From positions 1-64,000 of the forward strand of contig CAWJFY010000008.1 of NCBI GenBank assembly GCA_963842295.1: DNA of 64,000 nt. The letters run 5' to 3'. Position numbers and translations under genes: made by a program. The stretch is from JAJNBA01 sp963842295. GTDB taxonomy: Bacteria > Actinomycetota > UBA4738 > HRBIN12. Under the pieces are notes generated by a model. That model made no database searches. It saw only the letters and a program-made list of their open reading frames with translations, and was not told the DNA's origin. Positions within the stretch are counted from its first letter, which is position 1. Each line of letters begins with the position of its first letter. Below, in pieces: positions 35,983 through 44,739 of the stretch.

Positions 35983-37964
35983 TCAGCCGGCGAGCCCGCC
36001 GGGGGTTGTCGGCCGACCCGGCCGAACTGCTGTCGATCACCGAGCGCGCGCGCTACCTCCTCGGGCTCAGGATGGGCCTCGCCGCGGTGGTCACCGCCGT
36101 CGCTCTCGCATCAGACGGCGCGCCGATGGTCGCGATCTCGATCGCGACCACCGGCTTCCTGGTTCTCTCGCTCGTCTCCGCGGCGGTGGTTCGCCTGGGA
36201 GGACGGACCGCGGTTCCCGTCCTGCAGGGGACGTTGCTCGTGGACGGCCTCTACCTGGCCACCGTGATCGCCCAGACGGGAGGAACCGCCGAAGCGATCC
36301 GGCTCCTGCCGTACGTCCACGTCGTCGGCGTCACCCTGCTCTGCTCCTACCGGACCGGGCTCAAGCTCGCCCTGTGGCACACGCTCCTGTTCTTCCTCGT
36401 GATCGAAGCCGCCCGGAGCGGCGTCCTCCACGGTCGGATGGCGCAGGGCATCCAGGCCAGCTTCGATGCGAGGAACGGAGAAGGAACGATACTCACCGTC
36501 GCCGGCTTGTGGGTGTTCGCTCTGGGAACGGCCCTCTTCTCGGCTGTCGGCGAGCGCCAGCTCCGGAGGCAGAAGCACGACCTCTCGCGACTGTCGGCCA
36601 TGGTGGCTCGGATGGACGCCGACCCCGAGGCCGGGGACATCCCGAACATGCTGCTCGAAGAGCTGAGCTCGACGTTCGGATTCACACGTGGTGTGGTCGT
36701 CGCGTCTTTGCGCGGCGACCTCGAGCTTCTCGCATGGGCCGGGACCGAGATGCCGACGGACCTCGCGATCGGCGTCGACCGAGCGGTCTCGCGGGCGTGG
36801 GAGGAACGCACCAGCCAACTCCTGCGGGCGATCGACCCCGCCACGGATCCTCGGCTCGCATCGCTCATCCCCGACGCCCGGAACGTTCTCGTCGTGCCCT
36901 TGCTTCGCGGCCGCCGACAAGGACTCGGAGCCGTGGTCGTCGAACGCGGGCGCGAACACCCGACGATGCGCCGATGGGTGATCGCGATGGTCGAGCAGTT
37001 CGCCGAGCATGCGGCCCTCGCGTTGCACAACGCCTGGCTGACGGAGGAGCGCGAATCGCAGCTGCGAACCATCCAGAGCCTCGAGCTCCAGCTCCGAGCA
37101 CACAACGACGAGCTCGAGGCGAAGGTCGCCGAGCGCACCGATGAGCTGCGAGACGTCATCACGAGCCTTCGGGAGATCGACGAACAACGGCGGCGGCTCC
37201 TGGAGCACGTCGTACGAGCGGCCGAGGAGGAACGCACCCGGATCGCGCATGACATCCACGACGACCCGGTGCAGAAGATCGTGGCGATGAAGATGCAGCT
37301 CGAGCTGCTTCGCAAGAAGCATCCCGGCCTTCCCGAGATCGACGAAGCCCTCGCGGTCATGAAGGTGACGATCAAGAGCATGCGAACGTTGCTCTTCGAC
37401 CTCAGCCCGCCCACGCTGGAGGATGAAGGACTCGGGTCCGCACTCGCCTACCTCTTGGAGAACTCCGGATCTTCCTTCGTATGGGAGGTGGACGACGATC
37501 CCCTGGATGAGGAGCCACCGATCCGGAGCTCCCTCATCCTGTATCGCATCGCACAGGAGGCGGTCGCGAACGCCCGCAAGCACGCGCAGGCGGCGCACCT
37601 CCGCATCACCCTCTCGCGAAGTGGCGGCGGCACCTCGATGCACATCGTCGATGACGGTGTCGGGTTCATGCCGCAGGACGCCGTCGTCGCCGCGCCGGGC
37701 CATCTCGGCCTCGCCGCGATCCGCGAGCGGGCCGAGATGGCGGGCGGCTCATCGAAGCTCTGGAGCCTCCCGGGCGAGGGGACCACGATCGAGGTGTGGC
37801 TTCCCGACGGAGAAGGGGACATCGCGCGCCCGATCGATCGTGAGGGGTCGATCGCCGAAGTGCTCCTCCTGCCCGATCGCGAAGGCTGGCTGAGCCAAGG
37901 AGCGACGATGGGTGACCGCGTCGCTCGGTCCGACGGAGACCGGGGAAGGCGGGGAGCCGGATGA
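35979..37964 (+). CDS. Membrane sensor histidine kinase (NarL type) with GAF domain
   Basis: 661 residues: about six helices in residues 25-190, a GAF-like domain (about 205-350), a coiled coil (about 350-415), HisKA_3 with the phospho-accepting His424 (EEERTRIAHDIHDDPVQKI), and a HATPase domain (IAQEAVANARKHAQA, VDDGVGF, GHLGLAAIRERAEMAGG). A roughly 60-residue tail follows the ATPase domain. GTG 35979 overlaps the preceding stop and its TGA overlaps the next ATG. Presumed phosphodonor of both REC-EAL proteins in the operon. Confidence 0.9.
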   Translation: MISRRARRGLSADPAELLSITERARYLLGLRMGLAAVVTAVALASDGAPMVAISIATTGFLVLSLVSAAVVRLGGRTAVPVLQGTLLVDGLYLATVIAQTGGTAEAIRLLPYVHVVGVTLLCSYRTGLKLALWHTLLFFLVIEAARSGVLHGRMAQGIQASFDARNGEGTILTVAGLWVFALGTALFSAVGERQLRRQKHDLSRLSAMVARMDADPEAGDIPNMLLEELSSTFGFTRGVVVASLRGDLELLAWAGTEMPTDLAIGVDRAVSRAWEERTSQLLRAIDPATDPRLASLIPDARNVLVVPLLRGRRQGLGAVVVERGREHPTMRRWVIAMVEQFAEHAALALHNAWLTEERESQLRTIQSLELQLRAHNDELEAKVAERTDELRDVITSLREIDEQRRRLLEHVVRAAEEERTRIAHDIHDDPVQKIVAMKMQLELLRKKHPGLPEIDEALAVMKVTIKSMRTLLFDLSPPTLEDEGLGSALAYLLENSGSSFVWEVDDDPLDEEPPIRSSLILYRIAQEAVANARKHAQAAHLRITLSRSGGGTSMHIVDDGVGFMPQDAVVAAPGHLGLAAIRERAEMAGGSSKLWSLPGEGTTIEVWLPDGEGDIARPIDREGSIAEVLLLPDREGWLSQGATMGDRVARSDGDRGRRGAG

Positions 37965-39181
37965 GCCGCATCCGACTGATGCTCGCCGACGATGAGGCCC
38001 CGGTCCTCGCGGCGATGAGTGAGCTCGTGTCGATGGACCCGTTCATCGACCTCATCGGGACGGCACGAGACGCGGGTGAGGCGATCGACCTGGCCGTCAT
38101 GCACGAGCCGGACGTGGCTCTCCTCGACGTCCGAATGCCAGGTGGTGGCGGCAGCAGGGCCGCGCGAGAGATCCGCCGACGCTCCCCCGAGACCCGCATC
38201 GTCGCGCTGTCGGCGAGCACGGATCCGAGGTCGGTCGTGTCGATGGTTCGCGCGGGAGCCGTGGGATACGTGGGGAAGGATCGATCGGCGGATGAGGTCT
38301 TGCGCGCCATCCATCGGTCCGTCTACGGACGAGCCAGCATCTCGGTCGATCGGCTCGGTGAGGTGGCAGAGCGGCTCGCGGAACACCAGGCGCGCGATGC
38401 CGATCGGGGGCCGAAGCGGGCAGAAGTCTCTCTCGAACGGATCCAGGAAGCGATAAGGGGAGAGGTTCTCGACACCGCGTTCCAGCCCATCGTCGATCTC
38501 GTCAACGGCCGTGTCTGCGGGCTCGAAGCGCTCGCCAGATTCCTGACCAGGCCTCGACGATCCCCGGAGACATGGTTCGCCGAGGCGTCCACCCACGGCC
38601 TGCTCATCCCTCTCGAACTCGCCGCCGCCGGCCATGCCCTCGGGCAGCTCGAACTGGTCCCCGAGGGCGTGTACGTCTCGGTGAACGTCTCACCCCAGAC
38701 CCTGTGCGCACCTGGTCTCGTGGAGATCCTTCAAGACGTGCCCGCGCGGCGCGTGGTCCTGGAGCTCACCGAACGGTCGCCGATCGTCGACTACGAAGAG
38801 GCGGTGGAGTGCGTATCCAACCTCCGGGTGCTCGGCACTCGGTTGGCCGTCGACGACGTCGGGCGTGGGTTCTCTGGCCTGGGGCGGGTCGTTGAGCTCG
38901 CCCCCGATCTGCTGAAGATCGATCGGAGCCTCGTGAGCGGCGTCGACTCCGATACCGCGAAGAGCGCTCTCATCGCACGATTGGCCTCGTACGGCGATGA
39001 GATCGGCATGGAGGTCGTTGCGGAAGGGATCGAGACCGATGGGGAGCTTCAGACCCTCCGCGCTCTCGGCGTCCGGAACGGACAGGGGTTCCTTCTCGGC
39101 CGGCCCGGCCCGATCCCCCCGACGATCGAAGGCGCTCTGCGGTGGCCCGGCGGGTACGTCGAGGCCAGCTCGACGACCTGA
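37961..39181 (+). CDS. Response regulator with intact EAL c-di-GMP phosphodiesterase domain
   Basis: 406 residues. Receiver intact (ADDEA, VALLDVRMPGGG, GKD). The EAL domain keeps FQPIVDLVNGRVCGLEALAR, the Asn of VSVNVSPQTL, VVLELTER, the DD of AVDDVGRGFSGL, the Lys of LLKIDRSLV, VVAEGIET and NGQGFLLG, so it should hydrolyse c-di-GMP to pGpG when activated by phosphorylation. ATG 37961 overlaps the kinase stop. Last gene of the operon. Confidence 0.92.
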   Translation: MSRIRLMLADDEAPVLAAMSELVSMDPFIDLIGTARDAGEAIDLAVMHEPDVALLDVRMPGGGGSRAAREIRRRSPETRIVALSASTDPRSVVSMVRAGAVGYVGKDRSADEVLRAIHRSVYGRASISVDRLGEVAERLAEHQARDADRGPKRAEVSLERIQEAIRGEVLDTAFQPIVDLVNGRVCGLEALARFLTRPRRSPETWFAEASTHGLLIPLELAAAGHALGQLELVPEGVYVSVNVSPQTLCAPGLVEILQDVPARRVVLELTERSPIVDYEEAVECVSNLRVLGTRLAVDDVGRGFSGLGRVVELAPDLLKIDRSLVSGVDSDTAKSALIARLASYGDEIGMEVVAEGIETDGELQTLRALGVRNGQGFLLGRPGPIPPTIEGALRWPGGYVEASSTT

Positions 39182-39227
39182 CGGCCGCCGGGGTGCGTCC
39201 CCGCGAAGCGGATCGGAGGACCGTTCG

Positions 39228-40400
39228 TCATGCGAGAAGTCGCGCGGAGAACGGGAACGGACAGAGCACCCGGCATCCGTCCGAGGTCACGACGACCTGG
39301 TCTCCTAGCTTCACACCGTGGCGTGAGTCGACCTCACCGGCGTAGAGCTCGACGACGAGCGCCATGTGTTCCTCGATGAGCGTGTCGGCGTTGGATTGGC
39401 GGTCCTGTGGATGGCACACGCTCGGGTTCTCCTCCTCCAACCCGATGCCGTGGACCATGCACTCGTATCGCTGCGCGAGGAAGCGCTCGGGGATCGGAGG
39501 GGCGAGCGATGCCAGCTCACCGCAGCTCACACCGGGCCGGATCAGCGCCTCCATCCCTTGCAGCCAGTCGTACGACGTGCGGTAGGCGTCGCGCTGCCCA
39601 GGCAGCGGATCCGCGTCACCTACGGGAAACGTCCGCGAGACGCAGAAGAACATCCCTTCGATGCCGACCGTGTCGGTGTCCACGTAGACCAGGTCACCGG
39701 TCTCGAGGCGTCTGTCGGTGGCCTCCGCGCGCCAGGGGTTCGTATTGGGCCCGCCGCAGACGGTCGTCGTCGCGAGGTACTCGCCTCCGCCGCGGACCAT
39801 CACGTCGGTGAGGACCGCGAGAAGCTCACGCTCGCTGATCCCCGCCGCGATCTCTCCCTCGAACGCCGCCAGCATGTCCATCACCATCGCGGCGTTCACG
39901 TCGAGCAACGACAGCTCTTGAGTGGTCTTGACGCGGCGCGCCTCCTGGGTGGCCGGAGCCGAGCCTCGGATCGTCACGCCTCGGCCCTGCAGCGCGAGAT
40001 ACGCGGGCGCGCCCAGCCGGTCGACCGCGACGACCTCTCCCGTGGCGCCGAGCTCTCGGATGGCGGCAAGGGTCTCATCGGCCCATCCGTCGGCTTCGGC
40101 CTGGGGATCGTCGAGGAACTCCCACGCGCGCATCGGACGTACATCCGGTGCACGCAGGGAAGAGCGATGCATCGAGTTCGCGTGTTCGAACAGGATGGGC
40201 GTCCCCTCCTGCGGCACGACGGCGCAGCGAACGAAGGTGCTCATCGAGTAGACGGGCATCGCGGTCGCACCCGTCGCGTATCGCACGTTCGGCTCGTTGA
40301 AGAGCACACAGACCTCGATGCCGTGCGCGCGCATCGCCCTCTGCAGCCTCGCCAGCCGCTCGAGGCGGAGCGCTTCGACGTCGTACCGGACATCCGTCAC
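39228..40400 (-). CDS. M24-family (Xaa-Pro dipeptidase/creatinase-like) protein
   Basis: 390 residues. Creatinase-type N-terminal domain (IEVCVLFNEPNVRYATG) and pita-bread C-terminal domain. Metal-site elements: VYVDTDTVGIEG, ECMVHGIGLEEENPS, and VVELYAGE. The usual second Asp before (S/T)RTF is Cys here (FFCVSRTF), which would alter one metal ligand. The DTDT pattern is reminiscent of DddP-like members. GTG 40400 overlaps the stop of the hydantoinase B remnant (GTGA). May act on a non-peptide substrate. Confidence 0.78.
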   Translation of the reverse strand: MTDVRYDVEALRLERLARLQRAMRAHGIEVCVLFNEPNVRYATGATAMPVYSMSTFVRCAVVPQEGTPILFEHANSMHRSSLRAPDVRPMRAWEFLDDPQAEADGWADETLAAIRELGATGEVVAVDRLGAPAYLALQGRGVTIRGSAPATQEARRVKTTQELSLLDVNAAMVMDMLAAFEGEIAAGISERELLAVLTDVMVRGGGEYLATTTVCGGPNTNPWRAEATDRRLETGDLVYVDTDTVGIEGMFFCVSRTFPVGDADPLPGQRDAYRTSYDWLQGMEALIRPGVSCGELASLAPPIPERFLAQRYECMVHGIGLEEENPSVCHPQDRQSNADTLIEEHMALVVELYAGEVDSRHGVKLGDQVVVTSDGCRVLCPFPFSARLLA

Positions 40401-40900
40401 GCCCGACCGAACCCGCCTCCGCCGCCCGACCGGGCGCTGAGCAGATCCCCGACCGCGAGCGGCCCGTAGGCGGTGACACGGTCGGTCATCACGGCTTCCC
40501 GATCGGTCCCTGGGTTCACTACGAGAACGCCGGGATCGCCGTCCTCGCCTCCGTCGAGGCCTTTCGCCAACGGGTCCTGCGTGTTCTCCACCGTGTACTG
40601 CATGTGTACGCCGGGCTCGAGGATCCGGAAGTCGCGGGCCACGCCGGGCCCGCCGCGCCGGCGACCGCGACCTCCGAACTCGGGCAGCAGCTCGTGGCGC
40701 TCCACCCGCAGCGGGTACCGAGTCTCGATCACCTCGATCGGGGTGTTTCTGGTGTCGCCGTCTCCGACGAAGATCAGCGCGGGGCCATCGTGATCCATCC
40801 GGGCACCGGCCCCGCCTGGGTGAACGTCGGTGAACACGAACGGCTCGCCGTGGCGAGCATCGACCCGGTAGAGATCGACGCCGAAGACCTTCGAGCCCAC
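40397..40900 (-). pseudogene. Hydantoinase B/5-oxoprolinase C-terminal remnant
   Basis: 167 residues matching only the C-terminal quarter of HyuB-type ATP-dependent hydantoinase/oxoprolinase subunits: DTRNTPIEVIETRYPLRVER, ELLPEFGGRGRRRGGPGVAR, GDLLSARSGGGGGFG. Full proteins have over 500 residues and pair with HyuA; both the N-terminal part and HyuA are absent. The sequence is open up to about 40900, then a DUF1996 gene ends 58 bases away. A deletion remnant; it still overlaps the M24 gene by GTGA, showing they once formed an operon. Confidence 0.8.
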
Positions 40901-40957
40901 ATCCCCTCCGTCGGACGGTCGGCCATCATCGCATGGCCTTCGCCGCCAGAGAGCAGG

Positions 40958-41770
40958 TCAGGCGTTCAGCTTGGTCTGCACCATCTTGATGAGAGCCGTC
41001 TGGTTCCACGTGTTCCAGAAGTCCGCATGGAGCGAACAGCCATTCCCCGTGCAGGGCGCTCCCATGTCCGACGCCAGGTGGCAACCCGCCTTGATGCAAT
41101 CGCTCACGTCGAAGCGGACGTTCACCTTGACGTGCGGCAGTTTGATGGGGTGGGAAGCCGGGCAGCCCGCTTTCTCGGAGATCGGATACGCGACATGGCT
41201 CCGATGATCCGCGGAGTCCCTGATGACCTTCCCGGCGGCGTTCAGCTTGCCGCAGTTCGGGAAGATCACGGTGGCCCTCACGAACGTATGACCCGCGGAT
41301 TGTCCCGAACAATCGATCAGCGCCGTGGTCTTCAGCGCGGTCCCGTCGCAGTTGAAACCCCACACTCCCGCCCGAGGAGCTCCCGCGATCATCCGGAAAT
41401 CGGGTGGGAACGGTGTGACCGCACGAGACTCTTGCGGCCGATCACGGTAGTACACGGTCATCCGGCGCGCGGGGATCCGTTGGTGGGCTGAGTTGTAGAG
41501 CGCAGGCACCCAGTAGCCCGCCGCATCGCCGTCGAGAGGGCAGGTGGTCGGCTTGCCGATCATCGACGGATAGGTCGAGGACGCGTTCGTGCTGGTGTTC
41601 CCGAAGAACTCGTGCATGTGAGCGGCGCCGGCCTGCCCGGGGAACACGATCGGGTCATTCGGCGCAGCATGGGAGGCGTCGCATTCGATCTTGACCGATG
41701 CAGCCCGGACGGGTGTCACTCCAAGGGCGATGAGCGCCACCGATGTGATGAGCAAGAGGGTTTTCCGCAC
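40958..41770 (-). CDS. Secreted DUF1996 domain-containing protein
   Basis: 270 residues. Signal peptide (LLLITSVALIALGVTPVRAA), then AAHMHEFFGNTSTNASSTYP, TCPLDGDAAGYWVPALY, VRFDVSDC and a C-terminal HADFWNTWNQ: the DUF1996 pattern with many conserved Cys (disulfides likely) and His. Extracellular; function unknown. Confidence 0.85.
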   Translation of the reverse strand: MRKTLLLITSVALIALGVTPVRAASVKIECDASHAAPNDPIVFPGQAGAAHMHEFFGNTSTNASSTYPSMIGKPTTCPLDGDAAGYWVPALYNSAHQRIPARRMTVYYRDRPQESRAVTPFPPDFRMIAGAPRAGVWGFNCDGTALKTTALIDCSGQSAGHTFVRATVIFPNCGKLNAAGKVIRDSADHRSHVAYPISEKAGCPASHPIKLPHVKVNVRFDVSDCIKAGCHLASDMGAPCTGNGCSLHADFWNTWNQTALIKMVQTKLNA

Positions 41771-41898
41771 GTCTCTCCTTTCGGCACTCCACGGGGGCGG
41801 CCTTGAGTGACGTAGGTCAGCCAGATGTGCTTCGTAGCAACGGGCTGTACGGGCGCGAACGTTCGGATCTCGGGCGAACTCTCGATCGAGTACCTGGA

Positions 41899-43086
41899 TC
41901 AGGCGGTCGCGGGGACCGTTCGTTCGCTGGTGATGGCCAGCCCCGTGTCCGGCTCGAAGAAATGGAAGCGGCTGGGATCCACCGCAAGCCGCACGCGTCC
42001 TCCAGGCTGGGCGCTGGTCCGGGCGTCGACCCTGGCGCAGAACTGCGCCCGCTCCGTGATCAGCGGAAGGATGTCATCGGCCCCTTCATCACTGGCCGCG
42101 GCGAGTGCTTCCTCGCTCGTGACGGGAGGAGCATCGACCGTGAACAGCACGTTCACCTCGGAACCGAGCTCCTCGGTGATGTCAACCTCGACGTCGAGCA
42201 CCGACGTTCCGCTCGTCCCCCACACATCCGCATCCTCCAGATCCGAAGGCCGGATGCCGACGATCACGCTCCGCCCCTCGTGACCGGAGAGGTCCGTCCG
42301 CTCCCCGAGGGGCAGCTGGAACCCCGCGAACGAGATCGCGCCCCTCTCGACGATCCCCTCGACGAGGTTCATGGGCGGCGACCCGACGAATGCCGCGACG
42401 AAGAGGTTGGCGGGTCGAGCGAACAGTCGCTGGGGCGTGTCGACCTGTTGGAGGAGACCGTCGCGCAGCACAGCCACACGATCCCCGAGGGTCATCGCCT
42501 CCACCTGGTCGTGCGTCACGTAGACGGTCGTGGTCCGGAGCCGGTCGTGCAGGCGTGCAAGCTCGGCCCGCATCTGGACCCGGAGCTTGGCGTCCAGGTT
42601 GGAAAGCGGCTCGTCCATCAAGAAGGCGACGGGCTCGCGGATCATCGCTCGTCCCATCGCCACTCGCTGGCGCTGACCTCCCGAGAGCTGGGCAGGCTTG
42701 CGCTCGAGCAGGTGCTCGATCGCGAGCACCGTCGCCACCTCCTTCGCCCGGCGCTCGCGCTCGTCCCTCGGCACCCTGCGGAGCTTCAGACCGAACGCGA
42801 TGTTCTCCTCGACCGTCATGTGCGGATACAGGGCGTAGTTCTGGAACACCATCGCGATGTCCCGCTCTTTCGAGGAGAGATCCGTGACCTGTTTCTCGTC
42901 GATCCAGATCTCCCCCGCGGTCACGTCCTCGAGCCCCGCGAGCAGGCGCAGGATCGTGGACTTCCCGCAGCCGGAAGGTCCCACGAGGACCATGAACTCG
43001 CCGTCCTCGATCTCGAGCGAGACATCGTCCACGGCAACGACCTCGTCGAACTCCTTGGTCACGCCCTCGAAAACGATCTTCGCCAT
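41899..43086 (-). CDS. Carbohydrate ABC transporter ATP-binding protein (UgpC/MsmK type)
   Basis: 395 residues from ATG 43086. Walker A GPSGCGKST, Q-loop MVFQNYALYPHMTVEENIAF, signature LSGGQRQRVAMGRAM, Walker B FLMDEPLSNLDAKLR, H-loop YVTHDQVEAMTLGD, then the C-terminal TOBE/MalK regulatory domain. Energises the binding-protein and permease genes at 51338-54592. Last gene of the minus-strand operon that begins with the SIS gene; four bases after the BadF kinase stop. Confidence 0.94.
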   Translation of the reverse strand: MAKIVFEGVTKEFDEVVAVDDVSLEIEDGEFMVLVGPSGCGKSTILRLLAGLEDVTAGEIWIDEKQVTDLSSKERDIAMVFQNYALYPHMTVEENIAFGLKLRRVPRDERERRAKEVATVLAIEHLLERKPAQLSGGQRQRVAMGRAMIREPVAFLMDEPLSNLDAKLRVQMRAELARLHDRLRTTTVYVTHDQVEAMTLGDRVAVLRDGLLQQVDTPQRLFARPANLFVAAFVGSPPMNLVEGIVERGAISFAGFQLPLGERTDLSGHEGRSVIVGIRPSDLEDADVWGTSGTSVLDVEVDITEELGSEVNVLFTVDAPPVTSEEALAAASDEGADDILPLITERAQFCARVDARTSAQPGGRVRLAVDPSRFHFFEPDTGLAITSERTVPATA

Positions 43087-43090
43087 CGAT

Positions 43091-44110
43091 TCACCCCTTC
43101 TCGCGTCGCGACCGCGCGCCGAAACGCGTCCTCGCGAGTGCCGTTCGCGCTCGGCGCTGAGCATCCGGCCGCGCGCCGATCGTGTCGAGGCCCAGCAGGG
43201 CCGCTCCCACGACCGGGGGGACTTCGAGCACGCGAACCCGAGCCTGTCGCGCCACCTCATCCAATCCCCGGCCGATCCGTCCCAGGAAGTCCTCGTCTCC
43301 CGACGAGAAGATCCCCCCGCCCAGGACGATGTCCACGTCGAGCCGCGTCATGTGGAGGCGCCGCACGGCAACGCCCGCCATCCGAACGATCTCATCGGCC
43401 TGACGATCGACGATCGAGCGAGCGACGGCATCACCGGCGGCCGCCGCTCGGAAGACGATCGGCGTCAGCTCGACCACACGTCGTTCGGCGATCCGATCGA
43501 AGTACATCGCCTCCGTCAGCTGCCTCGGCCGCTTGAACCCGAAATGCTGCGGCACGAGCGTCCGGAGCATCGTCGCCTCGCCTCGACCATCCTCCGCCCT
43601 GACGGAGTACCAGAGGGCGGCGCTCCCGATGTCGTGACCACCGCCCCAGTCTCCGGATAGCTCCCCGAACGCGGGGAATCGGAACGTGCGGCCGTTGGGC
43701 GCGACGGCCGAGCAATTGGTGCCGTACCCGCATACCACGGCGACCCCCCACGTCCGTTCGGTGCCCGCTCGGAGGACCGCGAAGGTGTCGTTGCGAACCA
43801 CATCGCTCTCGGTGAGGCCACGACGTTGGAACCACCGCGCGATCCTGCGGTCGTCCGCAGGCAGGTCCGCCCCCGCGACGCAGTACATCCCGAGTTCCGC
43901 CACCGGCTGGTGGTCGGGCTCGAACCCCGCGTCACGACAGGCCGCGACCACCGCGTCGGCGATCCGTTCGAGGAACCCCTCCCTCCCGGTCCCGTCGTGA
44001 TCCAGGCCACGCCGGCGGGCGGCGCCGAGGAGGTTGCCATCGCGCCGCAGCAGGACGGCATCGATCTTCGAGCCACCGGCATCGACGGCGAGGAGCGCGG
44101 GCCGTCTCAC
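43091..44110 (-). CDS. BadF/BadG/N-acetylglucosamine-kinase-type sugar kinase
   Basis: 339 residues of the ASKHA fold: PALLAVDAGGSKIDAVLLRR (phosphate 1), VRNDTFAVLRAGT, VAVVCGYGTNCSAVAPNGRT, GDWGGGHDIGSAAL and VDIVLGGGIFSSG. This group phosphorylates N-acetylglucosamine and related amino sugars. GTG 44110 overlaps the stop of the deacetylase gene (GTGA). Context with SIS isomerase and deacetylase fits amino-sugar phosphorylation; the substrate is inferred. Confidence 0.87.
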   Translation of the reverse strand: MRRPALLAVDAGGSKIDAVLLRRDGNLLGAARRRGLDHDGTGREGFLERIADAVVAACRDAGFEPDHQPVAELGMYCVAGADLPADDRRIARWFQRRGLTESDVVRNDTFAVLRAGTERTWGVAVVCGYGTNCSAVAPNGRTFRFPAFGELSGDWGGGHDIGSAALWYSVRAEDGRGEATMLRTLVPQHFGFKRPRQLTEAMYFDRIAERRVVELTPIVFRAAAAGDAVARSIVDRQADEIVRMAGVAVRRLHMTRLDVDIVLGGGIFSSGDEDFLGRIGRGLDEVARQARVRVLEVPPVVGAALLGLDTIGARPDAQRRARTALARTRFGARSRREKG

Positions 44111-44730
44111 GGCAGGCCGTCCTCCGGTAGGTCGTCGAGTCGCACGAGATCGGATCCGCGCGCTCGCAGCCCGTCCACGATCGCCGGGAGCGCGTCCGCG
44201 GTCTTCTCCGGCCAGGCGTGGAGCAGGACCACGGCTCCGTCTCCCTGGCGCTCGACCCCGTCGATCGCGTCCCGTGCGATCGCCTCGGCGGTTCGCCACG
44301 GCTCCCAGTCCTCGAGCACCACGTGCCAGTGCACGTTCCGATAGCCGAGTTCTCGGAGCAGATCGAGGACGCGAGGGTCGTCGTGTCCATCGCCGAACGG
44401 ACAACGGAACCAGGGTCTGGTCGGCGCGCCGGTGGCCTCGGAGACGGCCGCTTCCGCATCCTCCACGTCTGTGCGGATCCCTGCGTCGGACAGCAGCGTC
44501 ATCCGCGCATGGTAGTGAGAGTGATTGCCGACCAGGTGGCCGTCCTCGGCGATCCGACGCGCCCTCGCCGGCTCGGCCTGCGTCCAACGTCCCTGGAGGA
44601 AGAACGTCGCGGGCACCTGGGCCTCCTGCAGCGTCGCGAGGATGCGGTCGACCGTCGCGGGCCCGGCGCCGGGACGGTCGGGGTGCTCGGCGTCGAACGT
44701 CAGCGCGACGCGCGGTCGGGACTCACTCAT
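44107..44730 (-). CDS. Polysaccharide deacetylase (NodB/CE4 family)
   Basis: 207 residues without signal peptide, so cytoplasmic. NodB motifs: ALTFDAEHPD (Asp-Ala-Glu instead of Asp-Asp), HLVGNHSHYHARM (HxxxH), RPWFRCPFGDGHDD and VVLLHAWPEKT. Likely removes N-acetyl groups from a small imported saccharide. Starts nine bases after the SIS gene and overlaps the kinase gene. Confidence 0.88.
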   Translation of the reverse strand: MSESRPRVALTFDAEHPDRPGAGPATVDRILATLQEAQVPATFFLQGRWTQAEPARARRIAEDGHLVGNHSHYHARMTLLSDAGIRTDVEDAEAAVSEATGAPTRPWFRCPFGDGHDDPRVLDLLRELGYRNVHWHVVLEDWEPWRTAEAIARDAIDGVERQGDGAVVLLHAWPEKTADALPAIVDGLRARGSDLVRLDDLPEDGLP

Positions 44731-44739
44731 CGCCTGGAT

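Noticed and set aside
41803..43536. Plus-strand open frame of 577 codons over the ABC ATPase gene
   Set aside because: Antisense shadow of a highly conserved ATPase; no domain or ribosome site.
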